Shown here: piece after piece, positions 1 through 10,299 of the stretch
How positions within the stretch are numbered: the first letter of the stretch is position 1
Layout of the letters: every line of letters starts with the position of its first letter
Assembly: GCF_036884655.1 (NCBI RefSeq)
Contig: NC_088348.1
Location: forward strand, 25,053,501 to 25,117,500
Length of the DNA: 64,000 nucleotides
DNA from: Musa acuminata AAA Group
Taxonomy: Eukaryota > Streptophyta > Magnoliopsida > Zingiberales > Musaceae
Reading direction: 5' to 3'
The notes under the pieces: model-generated
Told to the model about the DNA's origin: nothing
What the model saw: the letters and a program-made list of their open reading frames with translations, nothing else
The model's database searches: none
Made by a program: the position numbers and the translations under genes

Positions 1-454
1 AAAAAAAAATACGCTACTGCAATCTTATGTGAACTCCTTTTAAAAGTTCTAAGTGTTAGAATAGTTTGAGAGAGGAGTAAGTGGGGGTGTAAGGGTTATC
101 TCCTAAACTCGGTAAAAGGAGAATCAAGTTGTAAAAGGTGGTTGGTCTTCACCTATTGAAGGAAGACCGATAGTGAATGTCGGTGGCCTCGACGGAAGAT
201 GAATCAGTGGAGTGGATGTAGGTCACGACGACCAAACCACTATAAAAATCTGGTTTGCGTTTCCTTCTTGTAATTTACTTTTATAGCAAACTGTCTTTCC
301 TCCTTACTATGCTTTTACTATGCCTACGCTTATGAACAAGCATTGAACTTCAAGTTATCTTCCGAATTTGGTTTTTATCGTACGAAGTTTTTTTTAGAAC
401 CGACGATTTTATCGCTGCACTAATTCACCCCCCAGTGCCGACTCATTCCTAACA
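1..454 (+). mobile_element. Element A, 5' LTR (3' part only)
   Basis: This is the distal part of a long terminal repeat cut by the window edge. It matches the ends of the LTRs at 42761-44411 and 47669-49299, including the 'taagtgttagaata' segment, the 'cggtggcctc' segment and the terminal 'cctaaca'. A primer binding site follows immediately at 457-470 (ttggtgtcagagcc). This is one base off the usual tggtatcagagcc, which is complementary to plant initiator tRNA-Met. The LTR type and orientation are clear; the start lies outside the window. Confidence 0.85.
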
Positions 455-504
455 GTTGGTGTCAGAGCCTCATTTTTCATATTTGGTTTAATATCCAAAT
501 AAAA

Positions 505-1448
505 ATGGCTCTTTTCGGTTTTTAAGAGGGTCACTCTCTTATTCGTTCTCCCTTGTTCAATGGGACGGACTGCACATGTTGGAAAACTCAAATGAAAGTT
601 TTCTTACTTTCGTTGGATTTAAATTTATAGAATATTATCAAAAATGGATTTCAAATGTCTTCTCTTCCAATGAACCATTGGAATGATTTGGAGAAGAAGA
701 CTTTTTCTTTAAATGTGAAAGCTATGAATGCTTTGTTCTGCGCCTTAGACAAAAATAAATTTAATCATATTTCTATTTACGAAACTACGCATGATATTTG
801 ACATACTCTTGAAATCACACATGAAAGTACTAGCAAAGTAAAAGATTCAAAAATCAACTTTTTGATGCACAATTTTAAACTATTTCGAATGAAGCTGAGC
901 AAAATCATTGTTGACATGTACACCCATTTTACGGATGTCGTCAATGGTTTAAAAGCTTTTAGTAAAACTTTTTTGAATTTTGAACTTGTTAGTAAAGTTT
1001 TACGATCACTTTCTAAAAATTAGAATTCGAAAGTAATGGCTATTCAAGAATCAAAAATTTGAATACTTTGTTTATCAAAGAACTTATCAGATCTTTAATG
1101 ACCTACAAAATGACTAATATGGCACAAAATGAACTTGAGAACAACCTTCCAAAGAACAAGAAGGATTTCGAACTAAGAACAATCGAAGACCACTCGAGTA
1201 ATAGCTCAAGTGATGGTGAACTTGAACTCCTCACTATGAAATTTAAAAATTTTATGAAATAAAAATTAAAGGACAAAAAGAACGCAACTACTTGCTATAA
1301 ACGCAAGAATAATGAAGCACTTTGGGATGAATCGAGCTCCTCCGAAGACGAGGAGAAAATCAACAAAGGCGAGGTAGCAAACTATGCCTTAACGACTTTC
1401 GACGATGAGGCAATCAAAATGCCCTTAGTTTACTTTGAAATTACATAA
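505..1448 (+). pseudogene. Decayed copia gag (UBN2-type), element A
   Basis: This is a broken gag polyprotein of a Ty1/copia LTR element. It starts at an ATG at 505 and aligns along its length with the better preserved gag at 44462-45368. Shared peptides include the 'FNGTD.T.WK' region near the N-terminus, an 'ALDKN' motif, and a C-terminal acidic 'SSSEDEE' stretch. Stops appear within the first ten codons (GF then stop) and repeatedly afterwards, so no capsid protein can be made. The longest intact piece is 1059-1262. In this family (UBN2, gag-polypeptide of copia type) the protein forms the virus-like particle. No protease, integrase or reverse transcriptase follows. Confidence 0.8.
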
Positions 1449-3572
1449 TGCTTTTTATGAGTTATTTTTAATTTAGTATAGAATAATTATTTTTCTTAAA
1501 AATTATATGTTTAATAAATAAAAATATAAAAAATTAGGAATCATGTTTATCTAGTAATTTTGAAAATAATCATGAAAATTACATGTGTTATGATAAAAGA
1601 ACCAAATATTAGACTTAAATCATGCTAGATGTTTTAATGATAATGTGTATCTTAATGATTTTTGTATTACTTTTGATTGAAAACACTTTATGAAATCATG
1701 CTTGATGAAATAATGTAATGATACATAATGATCATGCTTAATGAATTTATCTTTCGAAATTATGCATGATGACTTGAAGTAATGATTTGAAATCATATGT
1801 TTTGGAATTATGTTACACTTTTTGATCTTGATGATTTTTTTATCTTTTCGTTTTAAACGTTGATGCATGGCTTTGATATAAGAATAAATATTTGGGCATG
1901 CTAATATAAAGTCAATCACACAAATTGAAACTAAAGAGGTTTAGATATCTTTAAGAATCATTCAACATTATATTCAACGAAACCATGCTTGAAGCCTTAA
2001 TGAAAATATAATAATGATTTGAAAGCATGCTTAATGAGTTTATATTTTGAACTTATGCATGATAATTTTTGTGATCTTTTGAAAGTTATTTTTTGGTGTT
2101 AATGAATGATGCATGGATTTGAAAGAAAAGAACATGCATGTATGAAATCAATCAATAAGTTGAAACAAAAGGAGGAAAGTATTTTTCTTGAAATTTTTCT
2201 TTTTCTCTATCTTATCGATTTTTTACTAAGGGACCAATAAAATTACTTATGCCATTTTGAATCTCTTGAAAGAAATATTGAGATTTTGATGATTTTGACG
2301 AATTGAATTTGAATGAGTTTTATCAAAATCATGATCTTGGTTTCTTGGAATTACTTGAGATTTTTTGAATCAAGATCTCTTCTTTGTACACCTATAATTT
2401 TTTTTATTCTTTGTCTTTTATTTAAAGAAAAGATTTACTATATGAATCATGTCTTTTGGTATTCAGTGGTCTTACCTTTGATGACATGATTTCTTTGTAT
2501 TTATGGCACAAATACCTTGAAATGATTGAAATATTTTACACTACTATGTTCTTCCCTTATTCTTTCTTGTTACAATGATAAAAGGGGAAAAAGTTATGAT
2601 CATGCATGGTAGGATGTAATTTGACAAATTGATACTATCATTGATGTAAAATATTTATGATTTGGAATGATGCATGCAATACTTATGCTTTTTATTATGA
2701 TGATGTATATGATGTATTGCATATGATGTGAATCATGATTGAAATTGCTTTGATTTGAATTCAAGCTTTATCTCAATTATGGTATTTTGAAATAAGAATG
2801 AATACTTTACCTTTGTCATGATTTGAAAATTATTGTAAAATAAAAATAATTACTAATCTTCTCTTCATTTTGACAATGACAAAAGGGGGAGAAAAATTGC
2901 TAGCTCAAGATGCAAAACTTGCACAATGCAAAAGAAGCAAACTTGCTAGCTTGCTCATCTCAAAAGAGAAGCAAGAAGTGCTATCTTGCAAACCTCAAGA
3001 CGCACAAATGTAAACTTACAAAATTTATAATTTTGCACATCTTTAAAATTTATGATGATTTGACGATTATACATGTTCTAAAATGTTGTAAGATTCACTA
3101 ACTTACATGATGTAGAACTTGCTATCTTGAACATCACCAAGAAATACTATCTTGCCTATCTCAAGAAGAAAAAAATGTTAACTTGCACATCTAGCAAAAT
3201 TTACAAACTTGGATATTTCAAGAAGTAAGAGTTGCTTTCTTGAACATCTCAAAATTGCTAGCTTGAATGTTTTAAAATGTTATAAAATTATTGCTAGCTT
3301 GCATGATGATAAAACTGAAGATTATGTTTATTATGCAATGATTTGACGTTATATCCAAATACTTGAAAGTTACACTTCTCCTTTTTATTAGTGACAAAGG
3401 GGGAGAAGTATGATCGTATTATGCATGATGACGTGTTGCAAATATTCATGATGAAATTTACAATGACTTGAATTTAGCTTGAATTCAAGGTTCTATCAAT
3501 ATGGCATATTGATAGGGGGAGTTAAGGTTAACTCCGTCATCAATTGGTTGTCATCATCAAAAAGGGGGAGAT
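1449..3572 (+). mobile_element. Element A non-coding internal region
   Basis: About 2.1 kb of AT-rich sequence without coding content lies between the gag relic and the 3' LTR. Short phrases recur, such as 'ttgctagcttgca' and 'catgcttgatga'. Polypurine tracts of the form 'tgacaaaagggggag' occur near 2877 and 3397, and a third (aaaagggggagat) at 3559-3572 directly precedes the 3' LTR. The last is the likely functional tract for plus-strand priming. The lack of pol makes this a non-autonomous, gag-only element, as in element B. Confidence 0.7.
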
Positions 3573-4871
3573 TATTGAATCTCGTATTTTGATGATGAAA
3601 CCAATTGATAAGTGTTTATGATTTGATCTATGTTTTGAGTGATGCAGGATGCTTTAATTAGGGAGAGACATTTAAAGCAGGAAGAATCATGTTGGACCGG
3701 AAAACATGTCAGAAGATTGGACGTCGGGCCGAAGGATTAATCCACGTATCGACAGAAGGCTTCGAGCTATGGATTCGGGCATCGGGTCAAGAAGAGCGAA
3801 TATTGCACCAAAGATATCAGAGTTATGAAGGTCAACTGGTCGATTGGGCAATAGGCCACAAGAGAGGACGATACGTCGAAGAATCGGACGAAGCGTCGAT
3901 GGACCAATGACATACCGGACAACATGATTCATGCTTAGTAATAATTGTCTAAATCGAAGTGTGTTTTTATATATTTAGGATTAACTATGCTAGCAAAGAA
4001 AAAAGCAAAATGAAGTCTTGGAGTCAAGGACGCGATTTCGTTAGGAGTTCAAGAGTTCGTTAGAAGTCCGGACATTCGTCGGAAGTTCTATCAGAACCAA
4101 CCAAGAAGTCCATGAGCTTGCCAAAGAAGCTCATCGGAACTCGCCAAGAAGATCGTCGTGAAGTCCAAGAGCTTGCCAGGAGTTCATCGGAACATTGTCG
4201 AGAGTTCATCCAAGTTCGCCGGAAGCTCGCCTGAAGAAACCGGACTTATTTTGCTTAGAATATATCTTATGAATCGTAGTTAGCACATAATAGGAGTTGG
4301 GATTGGGAGGTAATCCCATCAAATCTATTAGGGGCCAACTAGGCCCAAAATTGGGCTGGTTTGGGCCAGATTCAAGGCCCAACTAGGATGCTGAAACCTT
4401 GGCCAACGGTGGCACCGCATGGGAGACTCAATCTCCCAGGTGGTTTGGGCGATGGTACCGCCGGCAGTAAATGCTGCCAGTAATGGTATCGCCCCTGTCA
4501 AGCGGTGGTACCGCCAGAGCTTGGTCTCCGAGCTCTATCAGGTGGTGGTACCGCCCAATGTCAGGATGTCATGTGGTGTTACCACCCAGCACAAGCGGTG
4601 GTACCGCCCATACTTGGGAAACCCAGGATGAGATATTTTTAGGCTCCAAGTTTGAATCAACTTGAAGCCTATAAATACTCCTCTCATCCCTGGTTAAGAC
4701 ACACAAGACTTGAGAGTAAAAATAGAAAGAAATGATGTTGCAATCTTGTGCGAACTCCTCTCAAAAGTTCTAAGTGTTAGAATAGTTTGAGAGAAGAGTA
4801 AGTGGGGGTGTAAGGGTTATCTCCTAAACCCGGTAAATGGAGAGTCGAGTTGTAAAATATGGTTCCTAACA
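3573..4871 (+). mobile_element. Element A, 3' LTR with internal deletion
   Basis: The LTR starts right after the polypurine tract with 'tattgaatctcg', a mutated form of tgttgaatctc. It is collinear with the element B LTRs: the region with 'gttggaccgg', a GC-rich block at 4399-4620 with repeated ggtggtaccgcc motifs, and a TATA box (tataaatac, 4671). It then runs to about 4857 (gttgtaaaa) and jumps straight to the terminal 'ttcctaaca'. Roughly 300 bp present in the 5' LTR (about 138-447) is missing. At 4873 the reading frame of element C begins, so 4871/4872 is the right edge of the insertion. Confidence 0.8.
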
Positions 4872-4872
4872 G

Positions 4873-6843
4873 CTCAATCTTAAGGTTGTTAAGATTTGGG
4901 GCTGTCATGCCCACGTTAAAAGACACAACCCCGATAAGTTAGAATCAAGGATAGAGTAGTGCAAGTTCGTGGGATACCCCAAGGAAACTTATGTATATTA
5001 TTTCAATCATCTCGATGACCAAAAAGTCTTTGTAGCTAAGAGAGCGATGTTCCTTGAGAAGGAACACATTCTTGGCAGAGACAATGAGAGCATGATAGAG
5101 TTGACCGAGGTTGGAGAACCTAGCTCAAGCACCACTCTACAGCTCGAGTCTATTCAGATACCTAGCACATAAGTTTCGACTTTATGTAGGTCCGGTAGAG
5201 TATCCCATCCTCCTGAGAGATATGTAGGACATATTAAAGGAGAGAATGTTGAGGATATTGATCCTCAGACCTACGAGGAGGCTCTTACGAGTATAGACTC
5301 CGGGAAGTGGCAAGAAGCCATAAATTCTGATATTGATTCTATATACTCCAACAATGTTTGGAACCTAGTTGATGCACTCGAGGATATTGTATCCATCAGT
5401 TGCAAGTGGATCTTCAAGAAGAAGATTAGAGTAAATGGAAAGGTAGAAACCTATAAAGCAATACTAGTGGCGAATGGGTATCATCAAAGATAAAGTGTTA
5501 ACTATGACGAAACCTTCTCACCCGTAGCAGCCATGCTAAAATCCATCCGAATTCTTTATAACATACTATAATTATAAGATCTAGCAGATGGAAGTGAAAA
5601 TCGTATTCCTTAATAGTAACCTGGAGAAGGAGGTATATATGGTACAGCCTGAGGGATTCGTGTCTAAGGACTACCCAGATAAGGTGTGTAGGTTGCTTAG
5701 GTTCATTTATGGAATAAAGCAAGCTTTCCAAAGTTGGAACATAAGTTTTGCTTAGGTTCATAAGTGTTGGAACATAAGTTCAGATCTTATAACTTCGTTA
5801 AGAATGAAGATGAGCCTTGTGTATACAAGAAGGTAAGTGGGAGTGCTATCACCTTCTTAGTGTTATATATGAATGACATCTTGATCATTGGAAATGATGT
5901 AGGAATGTTATCCACAATAAAGACTTAGTTATCTAGACACTTCTCCATGAAAGACTTAGGGAAAGCATCCTATATCATGGGGATTCGGATCTATAGAGAT
6001 AGATCCAAAAGGATGCTTTGCTTGTCCCAGTCCAGATACATAAACACCATTGTCAAAAGATTTGGCATGAAAAATTCTAAGAGAGATCTCATACTGATGA
6101 GACATGGGATATCACTTTCTAGGAGTATGTCCCCAAAGACTCCTGAAGAAAGGGTGAACATGGATAGGATACCCTATGCCTTAGTGATAAGGTCTATCAT
6201 TTATGTCATGTTATATACTAGGCTTGATATAGTGCATGCTCTGAGTGTCACGAGCAGGTATTAGGCAGATCCGGGCTTGGAGCACTAGAAAGCAGTAAAC
6301 TATATCCTTAAGTACTTACGAAGGACTAAGGATCTTTTACTGGTATATGGAGGTAGTAATCTTAAGGTTGAAGGCTACATGGACTCGAGTTTTTAGTCTG
6401 ATATCGATGATAGCAAGTCGAATTTGAGGTATATGTATATCCTAAATGGAGGAGCAGTATGCTGGAAGAGTTCTAAACAAGATACTACTACTGACTCGAC
6501 TATAGAGGCGGAGTACATTGCTGCAGTAGAGGCAGCAAAGGAGGGAGTCTAGTTGAAGAAGTTCATCATAGATCTGGGAGTCATGCTGGGTAGCGAGGAG
6601 TCGATTCCATTATATTATGACAATAATGGGGCAATTGCTCAAGCGAAGGAACTCAAGTCTCATCAGAAGTATTCTGAGGAGGTTCCACCTTATTAGAGAG
6701 ATCATGACCCGAGGAGATATAGTAGTGGAAAGAGTTCCATCTGAATATAACATCACAGGTCCATTGACAAAGCTAATATCTCAAATTGTCTTTGAGCATC
6801 ACAAGGGTCTGATGGGGATTAGACACATAGGTGATTGGCTTTA
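4873..6843 (+). pseudogene. Copia pol fragment (integrase C-term, RT, RNase H), element C
   Basis: This is the 3' part of a Ty1/copia pol gene in the same orientation as element A. The order is: end of integrase (NLKVVKIWGC, then VKRHNPDKL and a GYPKETY segment); reverse transcriptase (WKLV-like WNLVD, CKWIFKKK, ETFSPVA); the catalytic YxDD region changed to YMNDILIIGND; then RNase H (STIEAEYIA, YYDNNGAIA). Several stops and frameshifts break it, including a short duplication of 'ttggaacataagtt' near 5732-5783. The start is missing because element A was inserted here; the 5' half should lie left of the window. This is a relic with no expected activity. Confidence 0.88.
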
Positions 6844-6858
6844 GGTCAAGTGGGAGAT

Positions 6859-8451
6859 TGCTAGTCATATATGCCTTACAAGCGAATCACGTGAATGATG
6901 GCACGTGTAACTTGACATGTAGTCTTTTTACTTATTATTATTATTTGGCATTTTATTACTTTATATTACTTGTAGTTTGAATATATTATGATATCTGTGG
7001 ATCTGTGCAATAGGAATTGGATCATGATGAGATCATGATAATGAGACCGATTCACCTTTAAATACAGATCCTAAATAATCTCAATCATAGGTTACTCGAG
7101 AGGGATATCGAGATAACCAGACAGACTAGTGTACTATATACTCGTTCATACGATGGATGCAGCTGGTCTCATAGCTGCTCATGTGGGGACACTAGGGATA
7201 TAGTATAGGTGCTCATTGAAGAATTAGTTTATTGACTGATCTGCTTTTGGAATGCTAGATGGTTGATGATACCTTATTGTCAGACAGTGATTCTGTAGTT
7301 CCAGTGGTATATTTGGTCCTTAAACTTAAGACACCAAGTATGTCTTATATGAGTACTCCACTCTTTGATATTGGACTTATAGGTTTGGAGGTTCCAGATC
7401 TAGCACAGCCGATCACCGGGAGTGGTAGCCAACCTTACGAGGACTATTGAGTGTAGATATAGGATCATCCACTCTATTTGTCATGATTGGAATATCTCAT
7501 GTATTTTTGTTCAGACAAATCCTTGGCTAGGGTCATTAAGATTGAGAGAGAAAGAGTTCTCTAGGAAAATTTAATTAGAGCGAGACTTGGGAAGAAACCA
7601 TATAGGTCTGACAGCACCATACCTGGTATACGATCTCTGGAATATTATATGGATGAGGGACTATAGGTATAAAATAATTAAGGATATGCAGGTCCAATAG
7701 ATTGGATTCCCATGTATCGTTTGGGTACTACGGTGTAGTGGCCTAGTACATCCGCAGTCGATGAGTCGAGTAAATTATTATGGAGATAATGATTCACTGA
7801 ACCAGAAGGAGTTCTGACAGGTATGACTCACGGCCAGCTCGATATTGGGCCTAGAGGGTCACATACATATGGTAGGCATTGCGATGAATAGAGGTTTAGA
7901 TATAAGATATCCGTCAGAGACCCTATGTTATTGGATATCCAATAAGCCCATGAATTATTGAATCCTATGAATGAGATCCAATAAGAGCCAATGAGAGATT
8001 ATTCGATAGAGATCCACTAATCTAAGAGGCTTGGGTAGTTGGATGAAGATTCAATACCTAATAGGACAAGATCCATTAGAGACAGGGGACCTCTATAAAT
8101 AGGAGGGAACCAAAGGTAAGTTAAAGCCTCTTTGGGTTGTCATCTCCTATTCTCCTCCCCTTCTCCTTAAATAGTAGGCCTAAAGTTTTGAGGAGCATCG
8201 TTGTAATCTTACTGTGTGGATCACCACTAGAGAGGAGGGCGCTTGATTTCCTTCATCCTCTACTACAGATCTATAAAGATTTAGGGATATACGATCTCCC
8301 TATGTAACACAACTATCTTATGCGTGGTTTAAAGTTTTACGGATTTTGTGCACCAATCTTCGCACGATGACGAATACATGGATGGGAAATTTAAAGATTT
8401 TATTTTTATGTTCTTCCGCTATGCATGTGATGCCCCCTAAGATTTCCAACA
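6859..8451 (+). mobile_element. Element C, 3' LTR
   Basis: A polypurine tract (agtgggagat, ending 6858) is followed by an LTR beginning 'tgctagtcatat' and ending 'gatttccaaca'. It is about 1.59 kb. A TATA-like tataaatagg lies at 8094-8103, with CT-rich sequence downstream. Large parts recur at 62966-63735 in direct orientation, and its 3' end recurs at 63737-64000 in reverse orientation, which supports its repeat status. No matching 5' LTR is in the window. Confidence 0.75.
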
Positions 8452-9450
8452 TTGATCGCATGTTTAGTTATCGACAACCGCTGAAGGGCCGTGTACCAAC
8501 CCGTAGTCGTGCATCCGCATGGGAGCAACAGTCTACTTACGAGCGGTGGCTGCACCAAGTAATGCATGCATCGGAGTAGCAACAGCGGCCACTAGCAATC
8601 GCCAGGTGGCCAGCCACGTTCCGCGGTGGCTGCGCAGGCGTGCAGTTGACGGTCATGCAATGGTGGTCACGCGCGGACAATAGCCACGCACGGATGCCGA
8701 CGGCACCACGAGAATCCCGCACAATCTATAAATGCGGTGGCCGTGGAAGGCAGCAATTGCACCCTTTGTGAAGTCGGTGGTCACCCTCACACTTAATGGT
8801 TGGGTGCTTGCGGAAGGGCGATGGCCGCATATGGCGGTAGCCACACTGCGTAGTAGCTACCCCCATGGGTAGAGGGCAACGGCGCCAACCCCGTGTGGGC
8901 ACAAGCCACACCCAGGTGGTGGCTGCGAGCGGGCATAGGCCACACCGGCTTTTTCTTGAAAAAAGATATTTTTGCCCTTTAGAAATGAAAGGATTCCATA
9001 GTTTGTCCTTTTATTTACTTTCCATAAATGCCCTTCATAATTGGAAATTTTCTGACATGCCCTTTTGACAATTCAACCTTCGTGAATCCCATAATTTCGG
9101 TTTTATCTTATCAACAAACTTATAATTTTATCCTCGGATTAATTCTTATTAATTGACTTAATTGGGTTGATGTTTAGTTCAATTCTCGGCTTATCCAATT
9201 AAATAAGACTGATTGGCATAATGGTTCTTTTATAGTTTTCTCATATAAATTATAAATAAAATCTAATTATTATTCTAGGATATTTATTTAATTATTCATA
9301 TGTATATATTTGAAATTATGAAATAATAGTTATCTTTCATATAAAGGTTATTCATGATTTATGTATTATTATGATTATAGTTATTATATGAGTTTTCTTT
9401 ATACTGATCAATAATCAATAATTATTATAGTTGTTATTATATTATTGAAT
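8452..9450 (+). other. Leader-like sequence after the element C LTR
   Basis: No gene is recognised. The first 500 bp are GC-rich, with repeats of 'ggtggctgc' and 'ggccac'. The rest is AT-rich and low complexity. Position directly after an LTR end suggests the untranslated leader or a decayed gag start of a second copy of element C, but no primer binding site is preserved at 8452. The short ORFs here on both strands look like by-products of GC-rich repeats. Confidence 0.3.
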
Positions 9451-9455
9451 TGCTT

Positions 9456-10000
9456 CAGCATGAATCAAAATAAATAAATTTATGAATATTATTTATAATT
9501 TATCTTCATAAATTTTATTTGATCGATAGCTACCAAAGTAGCTTAGGATGGTAGACTTATGAGATGTGAATTATAATAAAGGTCTTATCATTTATAGGAT
9601 ATTTTAAACTATATTTTATATTTTTGTATTAGCCCTACAACTACCAAAGTGACCTGGACCAATAATCTATAAAATACATTATGAAATTAATCCTAAATTA
9701 TATTAAATAAAATAATATTCACAATTGCAGCATGAATCAGGATAAAAAATTTTGGTGAATATTATTTGTAATTTATCTTCTTAAGTTTTATCTGACTAGT
9801 AGCTATCAAACTAGCTTGGGATGATAGGCTTATGGGATATGAATTATAATAAAGTTCTTATCATTTATGAGATATTTTAGACTATATTTTATTTTTTTGT
9901 ATTGGTCTTGGAAGCCACCAAAGTAACTTGGACCAATAATCTACAAAATATATTATAGAATTGATCCTAAATGATATTAAATAAAATACTATTCATGATG
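9456..10000. repeat. Tandem duplication, 272-bp unit, two copies
   Basis: Copy one starts at 9456 and copy two at 9728, both with 'cagcatgaatca'. Shared anchors in each copy are 'aatttatctt', 'taccaaagta'/'atcaaactag', 'tatgaattataataaag'-like sequence, 'agactatattttat', 'ccaccaaagt' and 'gaccaataatct'. The copies have diverged clearly. The segment lies upstream of the copia pol relic at 10300-13783 and is probably part of its leader. Confidence 0.75.
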
Positions 10001-10299
10001 ACATATATAATTAGGATATTTAGATAATCCTAAAAGAGAATCTATTTCAAATAGTTATGTGATGGGGTAGGATTATACTGTTTTGGATATTCTTATAGTT
10101 TAGGGTTGTAATCTATTCCATAAGGATAGTATCAGTCCTTCATAAATGATCTTGAATGAACACTAGATATGTCAATATTTCACCCAAAGGTGAAATATAG
10201 ATGATATCAATAGTTCATCATATTTTGAAAACTCAAAGCATTAGTATTATATTATTATAGTGATACTTCCTTCGTTATATTTTTTGTAAATGTTCCTAT

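Noticed and set aside
3687..3932. Paired plus and minus frames in the LTRs (also 42823-43115 and 48106-48339)
   Set aside because: They recur at the same LTR position in each copy but with different phases and stops, so they are LTR sequence and not a gene.
8537..9068. Several short GC-rich frames on both strands
   Set aside because: No conserved motif; they overlap in many phases in a repeat-rich leader.
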